Shown: in pieces, positions 51,219-59,583 of the stretch | How the letters are laid out: the number at the start of each line of letters is the position of its first letter | Position numbering within the stretch: position 1 is the stretch's first letter | Assembly (NCBI GenBank): GCA_023639215.1 | Contig: CP097899.1 | Coordinates: 5,080,001 to 5,144,000 of the forward strand | Direction of reading: 5' to 3' | Source of the DNA: Candidatus Pristimantibacillus lignocellulolyticus | GTDB taxonomy: Bacteria; Bacillota; Bacilli; Paenibacillales; Paenibacillaceae | Length of the DNA stretch: 64,000 bases | Translations under genes and position numbers: made by a program | Notes under the pieces: generated by a model | Told to the model about the DNA's origin: nothing | What the model saw: the letters and a program-made list of their open reading frames with translations, nothing else | Database searches by the model: none

Positions 51219-51688
51219 CTAGAGGAATCCAACTTCATCAATTGGAACTAATTTTTCTTTCTTCGTATGGCCAATCAATTCAAAATAAAAAAGCATGTCC
51301 ATTGCATCAATCTCAGGCAATGTCATCCCTTGGTTCATAAGCGTTATATAAATGTCTTTGACGCTGTCATAAGGATCAGCGTCAGGGTCTAGTTTGGGTC
51401 CGTACTATCATTCGATTTCGAAACACCACTAGTTACACCGCTGATACAATTCACAATTACCTCAATCAATTTGTCAGAAGCAACACCATCATAAAACTGA
51501 TCAGTTGTGAATTGTTTTTCAAACAAATCAACAACGAACGATACAAGGCTATCTAACGTTTCTTCTGTAACTTCACCTTTCAGTATTGTTTGCATAGCGA
51601 TTGTACGTCTGAACATACGACCGCTAATAAATTCTTGAACGTAATCCTTATTGGTTCCTTCAGCAATTCTTAGAGTTACTTTGATCAT
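51219..51688 (-). CDS. tail assembly chaperone GT form, by -1 frameshift
   Basis: The G frame reaches the heptamer C CCA AAC (minus strand; 51392-51398) one codon before its TAG. A -1 slip there continues as KLDPDADPYDSVKDIYITLM then NQGMTLPEIDAMDMLFYFEL and stops at TAG 51219-51221. Total 156 residues. The T segment has no start codon of its own and fills the gap between G and the tape measure gene, as in lambda gpG/gpGT. G and GT keep the tape measure soluble during assembly. Confidence 0.85.
51389..51688 (-). CDS. tail assembly chaperone G form
   Basis: 99 residues from the ATG at 51686-51688 after GGGGAAATTAC; the longer frame has no ribosome site. Product MIKVTLRIAEGTNKDYVQEF, FRRTIAMQTILKGEVTEETL, ending SNDSTDPN. 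It lies directly upstream of the tape measure gene, and its 3' end carries the slippery site for the GT product. Confidence 0.8.
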   Translation of the reverse strand: MIKVTLRIAEGTNKDYVQEFISGRMFRRTIAMQTILKGEVTEETLDSLVSFVVDLFEKQFTTDQFYDGVASDKLIEVIVNCISGVTSGVSKSNDSTDPN

Positions 51689-51723
51689 GTAATTTCCCCA
51701 TTTCATAGAATGTTTTTGATACA

Positions 51724-51753
51724 AAAAAAGGCGGCATAATCGCCGCCTTAACT
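51724..51753 (-). terminator. terminator after the major tail protein gene
   Basis: On the minus strand AAGGCGGCGATTATGCCGCCTT followed by TTTTTGT; a GGCGGC/GCCGCC stem. It is eight bases past the major tail protein stop, inside the late operon. Confidence 0.8.
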
Positions 51754-51760
51754 GTGTTAA

Positions 51761-52333
51761 CTAGACTATTGGTGTACCGTCATACACTTTTGTGAACCAA
51801 TTTGTAATAAGTGCAGGAGGAATGCTATCGTCATCGCTATCAAATCGTGCTCTCCAATCACCAGTTGTATCATTCGGCACGAACGTGCCTGTGATAGTTG
51901 GAGTTTGGAATGAAGGAGAATCTTCTTTCGTGCTGTATTCTTCCTCAGAAGGAGTGAACTTGCCTTTGAACAACCAGTAGTAGCGGTACTGGCCGTTTGA
52001 CTTGCGGCTACGGAATCCGATTGCAACATAAGGTGGGTTGTCGTCTTTGTTGTCGATTAACACGCCGTTTTCATCAAGCTTGTTGCCTAATAAGTCCTTC
52101 AACTGCTCTGCTGTAAGATCCTTTACATTAATCTCAACTTCAACTGCACCCATTGATGTAGCTACTTCCGCAGCAGCATCATCAGCGAATAAAGTCTCAC
52201 TGTTAACTTCTGGTGAAATACTTGCCGAAATAGCACCAGGGATTGGTTTTGGAGTTGCGTATGTTTCTGTCACCTCATCGGTCATAATCGCATAGTGCAA
52301 CTTATCTAAACCAATACGTACACCTTTACCCAT
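51761..52333 (-). CDS. major tail tube protein
   Basis: 190 residues from the ATG at 52331-52333 behind GGAGGTTTTATTT. Typical phi13/TP901-like tail-tube sequence: MGKGVRIGLDKLHYAIMTDE, PIPGAISASISPEVNSETLF, GAVEVEINVKDLTAEQLKDL, RYYWLFKGKFTPSEEEYST. It polymerises into the tail tube. It is the only structural gene bracketed by terminators on both sides, which may allow its dosage to be set apart from the rest of the late operon. Confidence 0.88.
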   Translation of the reverse strand: MGKGVRIGLDKLHYAIMTDEVTETYATPKPIPGAISASISPEVNSETLFADDAAAEVATSMGAVEVEINVKDLTAEQLKDLLGNKLDENGVLIDNKDDNPPYVAIGFRSRKSNGQYRYYWLFKGKFTPSEEEYSTKEDSPSFQTPTITGTFVPNDTTGDWRARFDSDDDSIPPALITNWFTKVYDGTPIV

Positions 52334-52384
52334 AAATAAAACCTCCAATTATTGCGCTCAACAACGCAATTTTCTAATTTTTCG

Positions 52385-52420
52385 CAACAAAAAAAGCACT
52401 CGGAATGAGTGCTTTTTAAT
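52385..52420 (-). terminator. terminator before the major tail protein gene
   Basis: AAAAAGCACTC-ATTCC-GAGTGCTTTTTTT on the minus strand. It lies between the tail-completion gene and the major tail protein gene. Confidence 0.75.
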
Positions 52421-52434
52421 ATATTTTGTGAAGA

Positions 52435-52812
52435 CTATTCCTCAAAACTAGCTCGATATCTCAATGCCTTGTGAAATATCTTTGTGTCTTCTTCATATAA
52501 GTCAGCTCCGGTTGTTCGTGACCACCCTTGGGCCTTCATGACTCTATCAACTTCTTTGCTGATAGCAGATGTACTAGCTTTGCTCCAAACGTCAATTTGT
52601 ATAGAAATGTCCGATGCATAAGCTTCATCATCTGCAAACTCAGAATCTTCGTTGATTACCTCAAAAAAGGTGATTCGAGGAAATGCGTCAGCGTATGGAG
52701 CTGTTAATTGATACACTTTTGGATTGTTGTCTTTGTCCTTGCCAACGAGATGAGATAAGGCTGGATCATTAATTAATACAGTTCTGACAAGTGTTTTTAT
52801 ATCCGTTCTTAT
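52435..52812 (-). CDS. DUF3168-like tail-completion protein, probable ATA start
   Basis: Ends DLYEEDTKIFHKALRYRASFEE. The first standard start is GTG at 52714-52716, giving 93 residues, but that begins inside the conserved domain. Upstream codons read RTDIKTLVRTVLINDPALSH then LVGKDKDNNPKVYQLTAPYA, a normal family N-terminus. The only possible initiator is ATA at 52810-52812, which overlaps the previous stop as ATAA and follows AAAGGGGTTGAGG. I use that, giving 125 residues. It likely terminates the tail at the head-proximal end. Confidence 0.65.
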   Translation of the reverse strand: MRTDIKTLVRTVLINDPALSHLVGKDKDNNPKVYQLTAPYADAFPRITFFEVINEDSEFADDEAYASDISIQIDVWSKASTSAISKEVDRVMKAQGWSRTTGADLYEEDTKIFHKALRYRASFEE

Positions 52813-53204
52813 GACCTCAACCCCTTTCTAATCACACTAGCGAGGATTTGCAATGCAACAGTCTTCGTATCATTGAAGCCCGGCTCAATGTATGGAGAGG
52901 CGCTTTGATTACTGGTGCCAAACTCAGGAAAGTGCGCTCTCCATGCAACCTTTTTATTAGGTCCTACCAAAACATACTTAACTCCGTCTTTTTTCTTAAC
53001 ATTGCTTACAACGATGTTGTCTTGAAGGTGGTATCTACGACTAAAAGATGAGCGCGCTGCATGACCTTTCATAGCTTCTGCCATCGGTTTACCCGCTTCT
53101 CGCAACGCTTTACTTTCGACACTTTTAACAGCTTGTTCACCACGCTGTCGCAAGCCTTTCAATAGGTTGTCAATGCCTGTTAGTTCGAAGTTGGTTTTAG
53201 CCAT
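52809..53204 (-). CDS. HK97 gp10-like protein
   Basis: 131 residues: MAKTNFELTGIDNLLKGLRQ, KALREAGKPMAEAMKGHAA, YVLVGPNKKVAWRAHFPEFG, TSNQSASPYIEPGFNDTK. The family lies between head-closure and tail-completion genes and helps join head and tail. It ends in TCATAA, where the next gene seems to start with ATA. Confidence 0.8.
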   Translation of the reverse strand: MAKTNFELTGIDNLLKGLRQRGEQAVKSVESKALREAGKPMAEAMKGHAARSSFSRRYHLQDNIVVSNVKKKDGVKYVLVGPNKKVAWRAHFPEFGTSNQSASPYIEPGFNDTKTVALQILASVIRKGLRS

Positions 53205-53559
53205 TCTCGATCAACTCCGCAATGATATGTGTTTGAGTATGATCACCATAATAGTCATCAAGTACACCGCGAATATTGTATGTTTGATTATCTCGCAGAT
53301 CAATCAACCTCATATCTGACAACATTCCTGTTCGATAACGGATTCTGTACTTAACTGATTTCTGAGCATTCACTGCTGATGCTTCGAAAAACTCCTTAAC
53401 AGTAAGTGGTTTTCGATCTGCCCAAATAGTAATTACATCGATCCAAGCTTCAGTTGAAATCCCTTCGTCATCTATCGTTGCACCGAAACGCTGAATAGTA
53501 ATTCTTCGATCGTATTCACTAGGATTCGTCGGCTTGTTTGCCAATATCATCACCGTCAA
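53197..53559 (-). CDS. head-tail adaptor / head closure protein
   Basis: 120 residues at most: ANKPTNPSEYDRRITIQRFG, IDVITIWADRKPLTVKEFFE, KYRIRYRTGMLSDMRLIDLR. This is the SPP1 gp16/HK97 gp9-like head-closure fold. Several starts are possible (TTG 53559, ATG 53550, TTG 53544); the last two fit the family better. It overlaps genes on both sides. Confidence 0.8.
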   Translation of the reverse strand: MTVMILANKPTNPSEYDRRITIQRFGATIDDEGISTEAWIDVITIWADRKPLTVKEFFEASAVNAQKSVKYRIRYRTGMLSDMRLIDLRDNQTYNIRGVLDDYYGDHTQTHIIAELIENG

Positions 53560-53836
53560 TTTTTAGTGCTTCTAGTGCTTCTAGTGCTTCTAGTGCTTTT
53601 AGTGCCTTATCCTTGCCACGAACTTTTTCACCATTAGGCAATTCATAGTAACCACCGCCAAGGTTAATTAGTTGGCCATCATCTGAAGTGTCATTTCCAT
53701 CCACAGGCTCAATATACCCTTTCTCGACTAATTGGTCTGCTCGTTCATCGTTAGGTGGTATATGTGATTCTCCCACCTTACAATGCCGCAGGTTGTCAAA
53801 GCGATCAAGGAACTCTTTAATAACAATATAGTTCAT
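53519..53836 (-). CDS. phage protein with LEA tandem repeats
   Basis: 105 residues, ATG after GGGGTGAAATGGA. N-terminal part MNYIVIKEFLDRFDNLRHCK and a hydrophilic middle; the C-terminus contains the ALEALEALEAL stretch coded by a 9-bp tandem repeat. Unknown function; between the two connector proteins, like small proteins that decorate the connector. Confidence 0.6.
   Translation of the reverse strand: MNYIVIKEFLDRFDNLRHCKVGESHIPPNDERADQLVEKGYIEPVDGNDTSDDGQLINLGGGYYELPNGEKVRGKDKALKALEALEALEALKIDGDDIGKQADES
53565..53609. repeat. 9-bp tandem repeat in coding sequence
   Basis: AGTGCTTCT three times, then AGTGCTTTT and AGTGCCTTA. In the minus-strand frame each unit codes Leu-Glu-Ala or a close variant, so copy number can change without shifting the frame. 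Confidence 0.8.
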
Positions 53837-53842
53837 TCCATT

Positions 53843-54097
53843 TCACCCCGTTTTCATTTGTAAAATAACAGATTCGAGAGAGAAGCTTAATTTTTCAACA
53901 CTTGCTGCTGGATTGCGATTCTCGTAATTAAGGGCAACTAATAGCATGACAGCTAATTTGTACTTAGCTTTTTCTTTTGCTTCTTCAGGAACACCAGCAT
54001 CAAGCAAATATTCTTTCGCTGCATCAATTAGAAGAGCGAGGATAGTATCATCCTCGCTCCCATCAATTCGCAAATATGTCTTTATTTCTTCAAGCAT
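53843..54097 (-). CDS. head-tail connector protein (gp6-like)
   Basis: 84 residues from the ATG at 54095-54097 behind AGGAGGTGTGCGAG. MLEEIKTYLRIDGSEDDTIL, LLIDAAKEYLLDAGVPEEAK, KLAVMLLVALNYENRN is the HK97 gp6/QLRG-type connector that binds the portal ring. Position directly after the capsid gene fits. Confidence 0.85.
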   Translation of the reverse strand: MLEEIKTYLRIDGSEDDTILALLIDAAKEYLLDAGVPEEAKEKAKYKLAVMLLVALNYENRNPAASVEKLSFSLESVILQMKTG

Positions 54098-54119
54098 CTC
54101 GCACACCTCCTAGTGGTTA

Positions 54120-55259
54120 CTAAGGAGTTTCAACAACTTTAGCGATACGGAATGCCGATTTTAACTTGATTTTGTGATCTAACCAAGCAGTCAAAACGAA
54201 CAACTCAACGCCAGTTTTTACATCTTTATCACGGTCATAAAGAACAGATGGATCGTAGTTGAAGTGTGAATAGCGGAAGTCACCAATAATTGGATCAGTA
54301 GCAGAGTCACAGAATTCAACTGGTTTCCCAAGAACTTGTTCGGGTTGAGCACCATAAAGCGTAGCATTTCCGTTAGCTAGTAATTCAATAATGTCAAGGT
54401 AATCAGAATATGTCATAACGATCTTCGCATTTTCACGGAAATCTTCATGTAATGCTGCAATAGCTTTCTTGATAGCTTGGTACTTGTTTGTACCGTTCAC
54501 TACTGCAATTGCGTTTTGAGTTGAATAGAAACTCATGTGTTCCTCGCCAACTTTTGGAGTAACAGAAAAAGCAACTTTCTTCTCTTTTGCTGCAAGACCG
54601 CTTTGTAACGCTTGATCAACTGTTTGAACAAGATTTGTGTCAGTAGCAGCTAGGACAGTTTCAGAGAGCGGTACAAAAACCTTGAACTTAAAGCGACCGA
54701 AAGTAACAACATCGCCTTCTGCTTCAATTTCATTAGCTGTTGCTGTGTCAGCGATAAAATCATCATCATCAAGCGTGAATGAGATTTTTGGAATCTCTAG
54801 ATTTGTTACGCTAGTTACTGTAGACACTTCGCGTAGTGGATTTTTAACAAATGGCTCATGTAGAAGTTCAGTTGTCATTGTAGATGGGAGAATCTTTTCT
54901 CCACCAGTCGCATTATTGTCGCCTAGCGCGGCCTTTACTTCTTGTGGTACTGATTTACCAGCAATAACATTACGTACTAAAGATGCTTTTGCGGATACAA
55001 CTTTTGATTTACCGTCTGTAGCAGTAGCGACAGGGCTTTGTTGTAAACTATCTAATTGTTCTTTCTCTACTTTATCGTGCTCAGCCTTCAACACATCGTA
55101 ACGAGCTTGTAGTTGTGTCTCTTTTGTTTCTGCGGCTTTAATATCCTCAATAGATGCGTTTAGATCAGAAGCTAGACGTACTTTGTCTTGCTTTGCTGCT
55201 TGTAATGCGTTACCAAAAGTAAGAAGCTCATTTTTTAATTCGAATAGGTTTTTAGACAT
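54120..55259 (-). CDS. major capsid protein, HK97 fold
   Basis: 379 residues. The first 100 form a coiled-coil delta/scaffold domain (FELKNELLTFGNALQAAKQD, ETQLQARYDVLKAEHDKVEK) that is probably cut off by the ClpP-like protease. The shell domain follows: GGEKILPSTMTTELLHEPFV, VTNLEIPKISFTLDDDDFIA, FGRFKFKVFVPLSETVLAAT, ENAKIVMTYSDYLDIIELLA. Order portal-protease-capsid and overlap with the protease gene confirm it. Confidence 0.92.
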   Translation of the reverse strand: MSKNLFELKNELLTFGNALQAAKQDKVRLASDLNASIEDIKAAETKETQLQARYDVLKAEHDKVEKEQLDSLQQSPVATATDGKSKVVSAKASLVRNVIAGKSVPQEVKAALGDNNATGGEKILPSTMTTELLHEPFVKNPLREVSTVTSVTNLEIPKISFTLDDDDFIADTATANEIEAEGDVVTFGRFKFKVFVPLSETVLAATDTNLVQTVDQALQSGLAAKEKKVAFSVTPKVGEEHMSFYSTQNAIAVVNGTNKYQAIKKAIAALHEDFRENAKIVMTYSDYLDIIELLANGNATLYGAQPEQVLGKPVEFCDSATDPIIGDFRYSHFNYDPSVLYDRDKDVKTGVELFVLTAWLDHKIKLKSAFRIAKVVETP

Positions 55260-56016
55260 TATTTTTAACCCCTTTCAGGTCGTTAGTTAGATTTTGTAAT
55301 TCAAAATTTGTTTGAGCGATAATTGCTTGTCGTTGTTCTTGTGTAAAACCAGTTGCAATAGGCTCTTGTGGCTCGTTTTTAAGCATAGCTTGAAGTGATT
55401 CAGGTACGTTTTTGTACTGTGCGAACAACTCTTTGCTGATTGATGCAGCAACTTGATTAGCTCCTACTATTTCTGTACACAAACCATAGTCATAAGCTTC
55501 TTGAGCTGTTAACCAAGTATCAGTAGTCAAAAGTGTTGATAATGTTTCAGCATCAAGCTTGTCTCCTGCTTTTTCAAGGTATGTTTGACTAAATGAACCT
55601 GTGGCTTTATCTAGCAAATCAGCTAATTGTCTATGTTCAACAGACGTACCACCACCATCAGCAGATGCACCATGAATCATCATCATTGCATTAGATGGCA
55701 TAATGATTTCATCTCCAGCCATAGCAATAACAGATGATATTGAAGCAGCTAAACCGTCAATGTATACTCTTTTGTAAGCCTTATGACGTTTCAACATGCT
55801 GTGAATTGCCATGCCTTCAAATACGTTACCGCCTGGCGAATTGATATAGATGTTCAGTGTTTGAATGTTTCCTAAGTAGTCAAGCTCATCTTTGAAGCTC
55901 TTAGCTGAGTGCGCTTGATAACCACCGCCCCATGACTCGATTTGAATATACAAATACAAATCTGCTTCCGTTTGACTTTGAGCCTTAAACTCCCAATACT
56001 TTTTCCCTTGTGTCAT
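55252..56016 (-). CDS. ClpP-like prohead maturation protease
   Basis: 254 residues. ClpP/crotonase fold: NIYINSPGGNVFEGMAIHSM, nucleophile Ser in IDGLAASISSVIAMAGDEI, catalytic His in MMMIHGASADGGG, and Asp near LLDKATGSF. It cleaves the capsid scaffold domain during head maturation. The C-terminus (TGFTQEQRQAIIAQTNFELQ) is helical. It lies between portal and capsid genes. Confidence 0.92.
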   Translation of the reverse strand: MTQGKKYWEFKAQSQTEADLYLYIQIESWGGGYQAHSAKSFKDELDYLGNIQTLNIYINSPGGNVFEGMAIHSMLKRHKAYKRVYIDGLAASISSVIAMAGDEIIMPSNAMMMIHGASADGGGTSVEHRQLADLLDKATGSFSQTYLEKAGDKLDAETLSTLLTTDTWLTAQEAYDYGLCTEIVGANQVAASISKELFAQYKNVPESLQAMLKNEPQEPIATGFTQEQRQAIIAQTNFELQNLTNDLKGVKNNV

Positions 56017-56055
56017 TTTCTTTTCTCACCCCCTTCACAGCTTAATAAGATTTCT

Positions 56056-57276
56056 CTAACCACCAGTTTTACGTGATTTTCGCTCTGAAACAGGTGTATT
56101 TAGTGGGTACAAGTCACCACTGATGTACAATTGATTTCCACCAGGTTCAGGCGGTAATTCCTCATACGCTCTAACCTCATTAGGTTTGAACCACGCAGAG
56201 CGAATGCCTTTGAAATAAAACTCACCGCGCGTCTTTTGATCCCCACGTAAAAAAGCCCCAACGTTGAACTTGAAGTACAGTCCACTTTGGCGCTCTTGCA
56301 TGGTTATTAACTTGCGGTTGAATTCCTGCTCATAGTGCCGGATAATCGGCAGCAATGTGTAGGTTACATACTCAAGGCTCATTTGCTCTTGGCTACTATA
56401 ACTAGCTCCATCCGTCTCACCAAGCATCGAAGAAGGCATATTAAACACTGTGGCAACCCTCGAACGTGTGATCTTCTCAACTTCAAAGACTTTTGTGTCA
56501 AGGAAATCACGTTCTATTGGAGTTATTGTTGTTCCTGACTCTTGAATCAATACACCGCCATTGTCTTGGTAGAACTGCCTAAAGTTGTTGATAATCTCTG
56601 TTTTTTTATCTTCTGATAAGTGCGTATCGTACTTGAGTATAAAAGAAGCGTTGATAGAACCTTCCATAGATTCGAGTGAGAAACGCCTAACTTGCTTGTC
56701 GAACTCAATTGTATTGCTAAGCACATCAATAGGGCTTATGCCTTTATATCCATTTTGGCTAGTGTGAATGTGCTTTACATGCACCATATCGAGATTATGG
56801 ACATAGTACGTACCTTTATCACCCAATACTTGATACCATAACTCGCCTGTTGAAGCTTCTACAATTGGTTCTACCCTTGTGGGGTCTAATACAGCAATTT
56901 GCTCAAGTTGATAGCGTGCTCCGTAAATCTTTATTGCATATCCATTTCCGTAAGTATTACGATGCACCTCAAGCGTCCTAATCCAGTCAAAGCTAGTCAT
57001 ATTGTTGTTAGGTGAATTTGCTACCTTATCGGCTACAGGATGGCTGTAAATAGGTTCAAACTCCTTATAGAGCTTAACAGGCATAGTTGCAACTGAGTTA
57101 GAAAGTCTTGAAATAGCAGCAAATATCGTTTCATTACTGGCTAGTTTACCGCCAGCGCGCCACAGGAAACGACTTTTTCCACCACTGAACCACTTCGAGA
57201 AGTCGCCTGATGTGGTTTGCTGATATTTATTACTGATTACTCCCCATGCGACTTTTAGACGCTGTCCTAGTTTCAT
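56056..57276 (-). CDS. portal protein, HK97 family
   Basis: 406 residues from the ATG at 57274-57276 behind GGGAGGTGAAAACAAAC. ISRLSNSVATMPVKLYKEFE, NTYGNGYAIKIYGARYQLEQ, HIHTSQNGYKGISPIDVLSN, RVATVFNMPSSMLGETDGAS and QEQMSLEYVTYTLLPIIRHY are the standard HK97 portal signatures. It forms the dodecameric DNA gate. Confidence 0.92.
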   Translation of the reverse strand: MKLGQRLKVAWGVISNKYQQTTSGDFSKWFSGGKSRFLWRAGGKLASNETIFAAISRLSNSVATMPVKLYKEFEPIYSHPVADKVANSPNNNMTSFDWIRTLEVHRNTYGNGYAIKIYGARYQLEQIAVLDPTRVEPIVEASTGELWYQVLGDKGTYYVHNLDMVHVKHIHTSQNGYKGISPIDVLSNTIEFDKQVRRFSLESMEGSINASFILKYDTHLSEDKKTEIINNFRQFYQDNGGVLIQESGTTITPIERDFLDTKVFEVEKITRSRVATVFNMPSSMLGETDGASYSSQEQMSLEYVTYTLLPIIRHYEQEFNRKLITMQERQSGLYFKFNVGAFLRGDQKTRGEFYFKGIRSAWFKPNEVRAYEELPPEPGGNQLYISGDLYPLNTPVSERKSRKTGG

Positions 57277-57284
57277 GTTTGTTT

Positions 57285-59012
57285 TCACCTCCCTTTCAGG
57301 CTCTTAACAGAAATAACCTCAACCCTTCCAGTAGGCTGAGGTACAGACATGAGTTTTAACGTTTCGGTGTGTGCGTTGAGCCAAGCAGCAAAACCATCTA
57401 TTTTGCGGTATCTTGATTGCTTTGTAGGCAGCCAGTTACCGTTGCGATCCTCTACTAACTTGACGTTGTTTAGATACCAGCGGAATAGTCGATTTTTATT
57501 GAACACCACTTTTCCGTCAAGTAGCATCTCTTTTATGTCCTTCAATGGTGCATTAAGCGTTAAGTGACCTTGTCTTACTGGCTCACAGTTAAAACCGTAT
57601 GATTTAAGGTCCTCAACTAAGCGATAAGCATTGGCAGGGTCATAGGTGATTTTTCGTATTTGGTATTCATTAGCTCTAGCAATAAACCAATCGTAAAGGT
57701 ACGTATAATCTACATAATCACCTTTGATGATGGTCAGCCAACCCTCTTTCACCCATTCGTCATAAGGTATCTTCTCATTGTCCATATCAACTTTTTTCTG
57801 TGGAATCCAAGAATGAGACCGCACAAAAACACGTCCATCGTCCAATGTGAATTCAAGACAAGCACTCGTAAAGTCTTCACTTTGAGAAAGGTCAAACCCA
57901 CCGATTGCAACCTTTCCTTTTAGTTCATCAAGCAGAATTGACTTATCATTCTTCTTAATGACTTCAAAATCGATAAATGATTGCTCATCTGACTGCACAA
58001 ATCGATTGAGACGTTTAGTAATGAAGTCATTGCGCTCAGCCGGTATGTGTTGACGACTTTCCCACTCTTCAATTAGCGTCTCTAGCTTAAGTGTCACACC
58101 TAAGCTCGGATTAGCTTTGATCCAGTTTTTAGGATCGTTGATATCATCCTCAGGATCTAACTCGGCCATAAAGTAGAAGGAGCGCTCATCAGGGATAACA
58201 CCGTTAAGCACATCCGCGCCTTTTTCATAATAATCCATTAATGGACCATCCAATTGATAACCGGCAGTTGTAATGTAAATGATCATCGGCTGAGAACGTG
58301 CGCCTGTACTGTTCTTTATTACGTTGATAAGCTTGTACGTTTTGTATTCGTGGATCTCATCAAATACGGCGAACGATGCATTCTTACCATCAAGTTTCTT
58401 GCTATCTGTAGCAAGGGGCATGATCTTAGAGTTAGAACGGCCATAACGTATTTCATGCAAGGTTGTTTCAAAGTGGCGGTCTAATAAGGTTGATGCCTTA
58501 ACCATCGCCTTACACTCGTCAAACAACTCTCTAGCCTGTTCTTTTGAGTTGGCAAGTTGGAAAACCCTAGCCCCATTCTCATTATCTTTCGATGCTGCAA
58601 AGAGAGACAAACCACTTATGAGGGTTGTTTTTCCGTTTTTCCGACCAACATATATTAAAGCTTCTTTGAAGCGCCTGACCCCACTTTTAGCATGTACCCA
58701 GCCGTACATCGAACCTATGACAAAGTGTTGCCAATCTTGCAACTTAAGCTCATCATAATCACCTTGCGATGGTTTACAAAATCGCTCAATATATTCAACT
58801 GGCCTATAGCCCTTCTTTTCATCAAATACCCAAGTGAACGAGCCTTTGCCTTGTCGTTTCAAGTCATTCAAATGTCTTTGACATGCTAGGTAAACTTTTT
58901 TAGATGTGATGATTAATCCAGCAACAACAGCATGAGCATACTGCGTTGTCCGCAATTTCGAGTCAGAAGTTTTCGAAGTCGTCGCCTTTGTCTTTGTCAT
59001 CCCCATCACCAC
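57285..59012 (-). CDS. terL: terminase large subunit
   Basis: 575 residues. ATPase: Walker A YVGRKNGKTTLISG near 128, Walker B FAVFDEIHE near 220, coupling motif YITTAG. Nuclease: GGFDLSQSEDFTSACLEF near 383 with the metal Asp, then ITYDPANAYRLVEDLKSYGF and a late Asp in DGFAAWLNAHTE. It belongs to the HK97/P27-linked TerL group, which is associated with cos-type packaging. Several in-frame starts are close together (GTG, GTG, ATG, ATG). Confidence 0.92.
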   Translation of the reverse strand: MVMGMTKTKATTSKTSDSKLRTTQYAHAVVAGLIITSKKVYLACQRHLNDLKRQGKGSFTWVFDEKKGYRPVEYIERFCKPSQGDYDELKLQDWQHFVIGSMYGWVHAKSGVRRFKEALIYVGRKNGKTTLISGLSLFAASKDNENGARVFQLANSKEQARELFDECKAMVKASTLLDRHFETTLHEIRYGRSNSKIMPLATDSKKLDGKNASFAVFDEIHEYKTYKLINVIKNSTGARSQPMIIYITTAGYQLDGPLMDYYEKGADVLNGVIPDERSFYFMAELDPEDDINDPKNWIKANPSLGVTLKLETLIEEWESRQHIPAERNDFITKRLNRFVQSDEQSFIDFEVIKKNDKSILLDELKGKVAIGGFDLSQSEDFTSACLEFTLDDGRVFVRSHSWIPQKKVDMDNEKIPYDEWVKEGWLTIIKGDYVDYTYLYDWFIARANEYQIRKITYDPANAYRLVEDLKSYGFNCEPVRQGHLTLNAPLKDIKEMLLDGKVVFNKNRLFRWYLNNVKLVEDRNGNWLPTKQSRYRKIDGFAAWLNAHTETLKLMSVPQPTGRVEVISVKSLKGR

Positions 59013-59343
59013 TTTTCACAAGCCCAGCAACTTTTCTATCCGATGCAGGGGTAAGCTTCAATTCAGCCTGGAGCTTACGTTGCTGCTCGACTATTTTAAT
59101 AACTTTGTCAACAGACTTGTTATCGCGCCACATTTCCTGCGAACCGTTTTTAAAGTACTCTACAGATCCACGTTTTTTTATGTCAGCAATGTGAGCTCGT
59201 TTTAGCTGTTCTAGCAACACAATGTTGTCAACTAACATTAAGGTTCGCTCACTTAGATTTCCATCGATCTCTAACTCATTAACTAAGGTTGTAAACATCT
59301 GTTTAGCAATCGAGCTGGTAATATCACGCTTAGGTTTGAACAT
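58963..59343 (-). CDS. terS: terminase small subunit, P27 family
   Basis: 126 residues from the ATG at 59341-59343 behind GAGAGGGGGGG; the longer frame is not initiated. MFKPKRDITSSIAKQMFTTL, RTLMLVDNIVLLEQLKRAHI, SVDKVIKIVEQQRKLQAELK, LTPASDRKVAGL are typical of P27-like TerS. Its end overlaps the TerL start by 50 bp. It binds the packaging site. Confidence 0.85.
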   Translation of the reverse strand: MFKPKRDITSSIAKQMFTTLVNELEIDGNLSERTLMLVDNIVLLEQLKRAHIADIKKRGSVEYFKNGSQEMWRDNKSVDKVIKIVEQQRKLQAELKLTPASDRKVAGLVKSGDGDDKDKGDDFENF

Positions 59344-59379
59344 TGAACCCCCCCTCTCATATGAAAAATTGGTCTGCGC

Positions 59380-59580
59380 TGTAAACGATTGTGGACGCCG
59401 GTCCTGCCACGCCCACCATACCAACTTTTAAGGCAGGGGGGGAGTCTCTTCACTGGCTCGTTAGACTTATGACAGCCACTAGAGTTCAAACGTCTCTAAC
59501 AGCCTTTAAAACGCTTTAAAGCGCACACCAAATAAGCAACCGCCGCCGCGCCCACTATTATCTGATTAACTCATGCGTAT
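59380..59580. other. candidate cos/packaging region
   Basis: Between the TerS start and the next gene, about 200 bp of GC-rich, gene-free DNA with CGCCGGTCCTGCCACGCCC (59398) and CCGCCGCCGCGCCC near 59541. An HNH endonuclease gene and P27/HK97-type terminase flank it, as in cos phages. No terminal overhang can be read from an integrated sequence. Confidence 0.35.
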
Positions 59581-59583
59581 TTG

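Noticed and set aside
59283..59489. 68-codon minus-strand ORF over the terS start
   Set aside because: Different frame from terS, rich in Pro and Arg from GC-rich non-coding DNA; better read as part of the packaging region.
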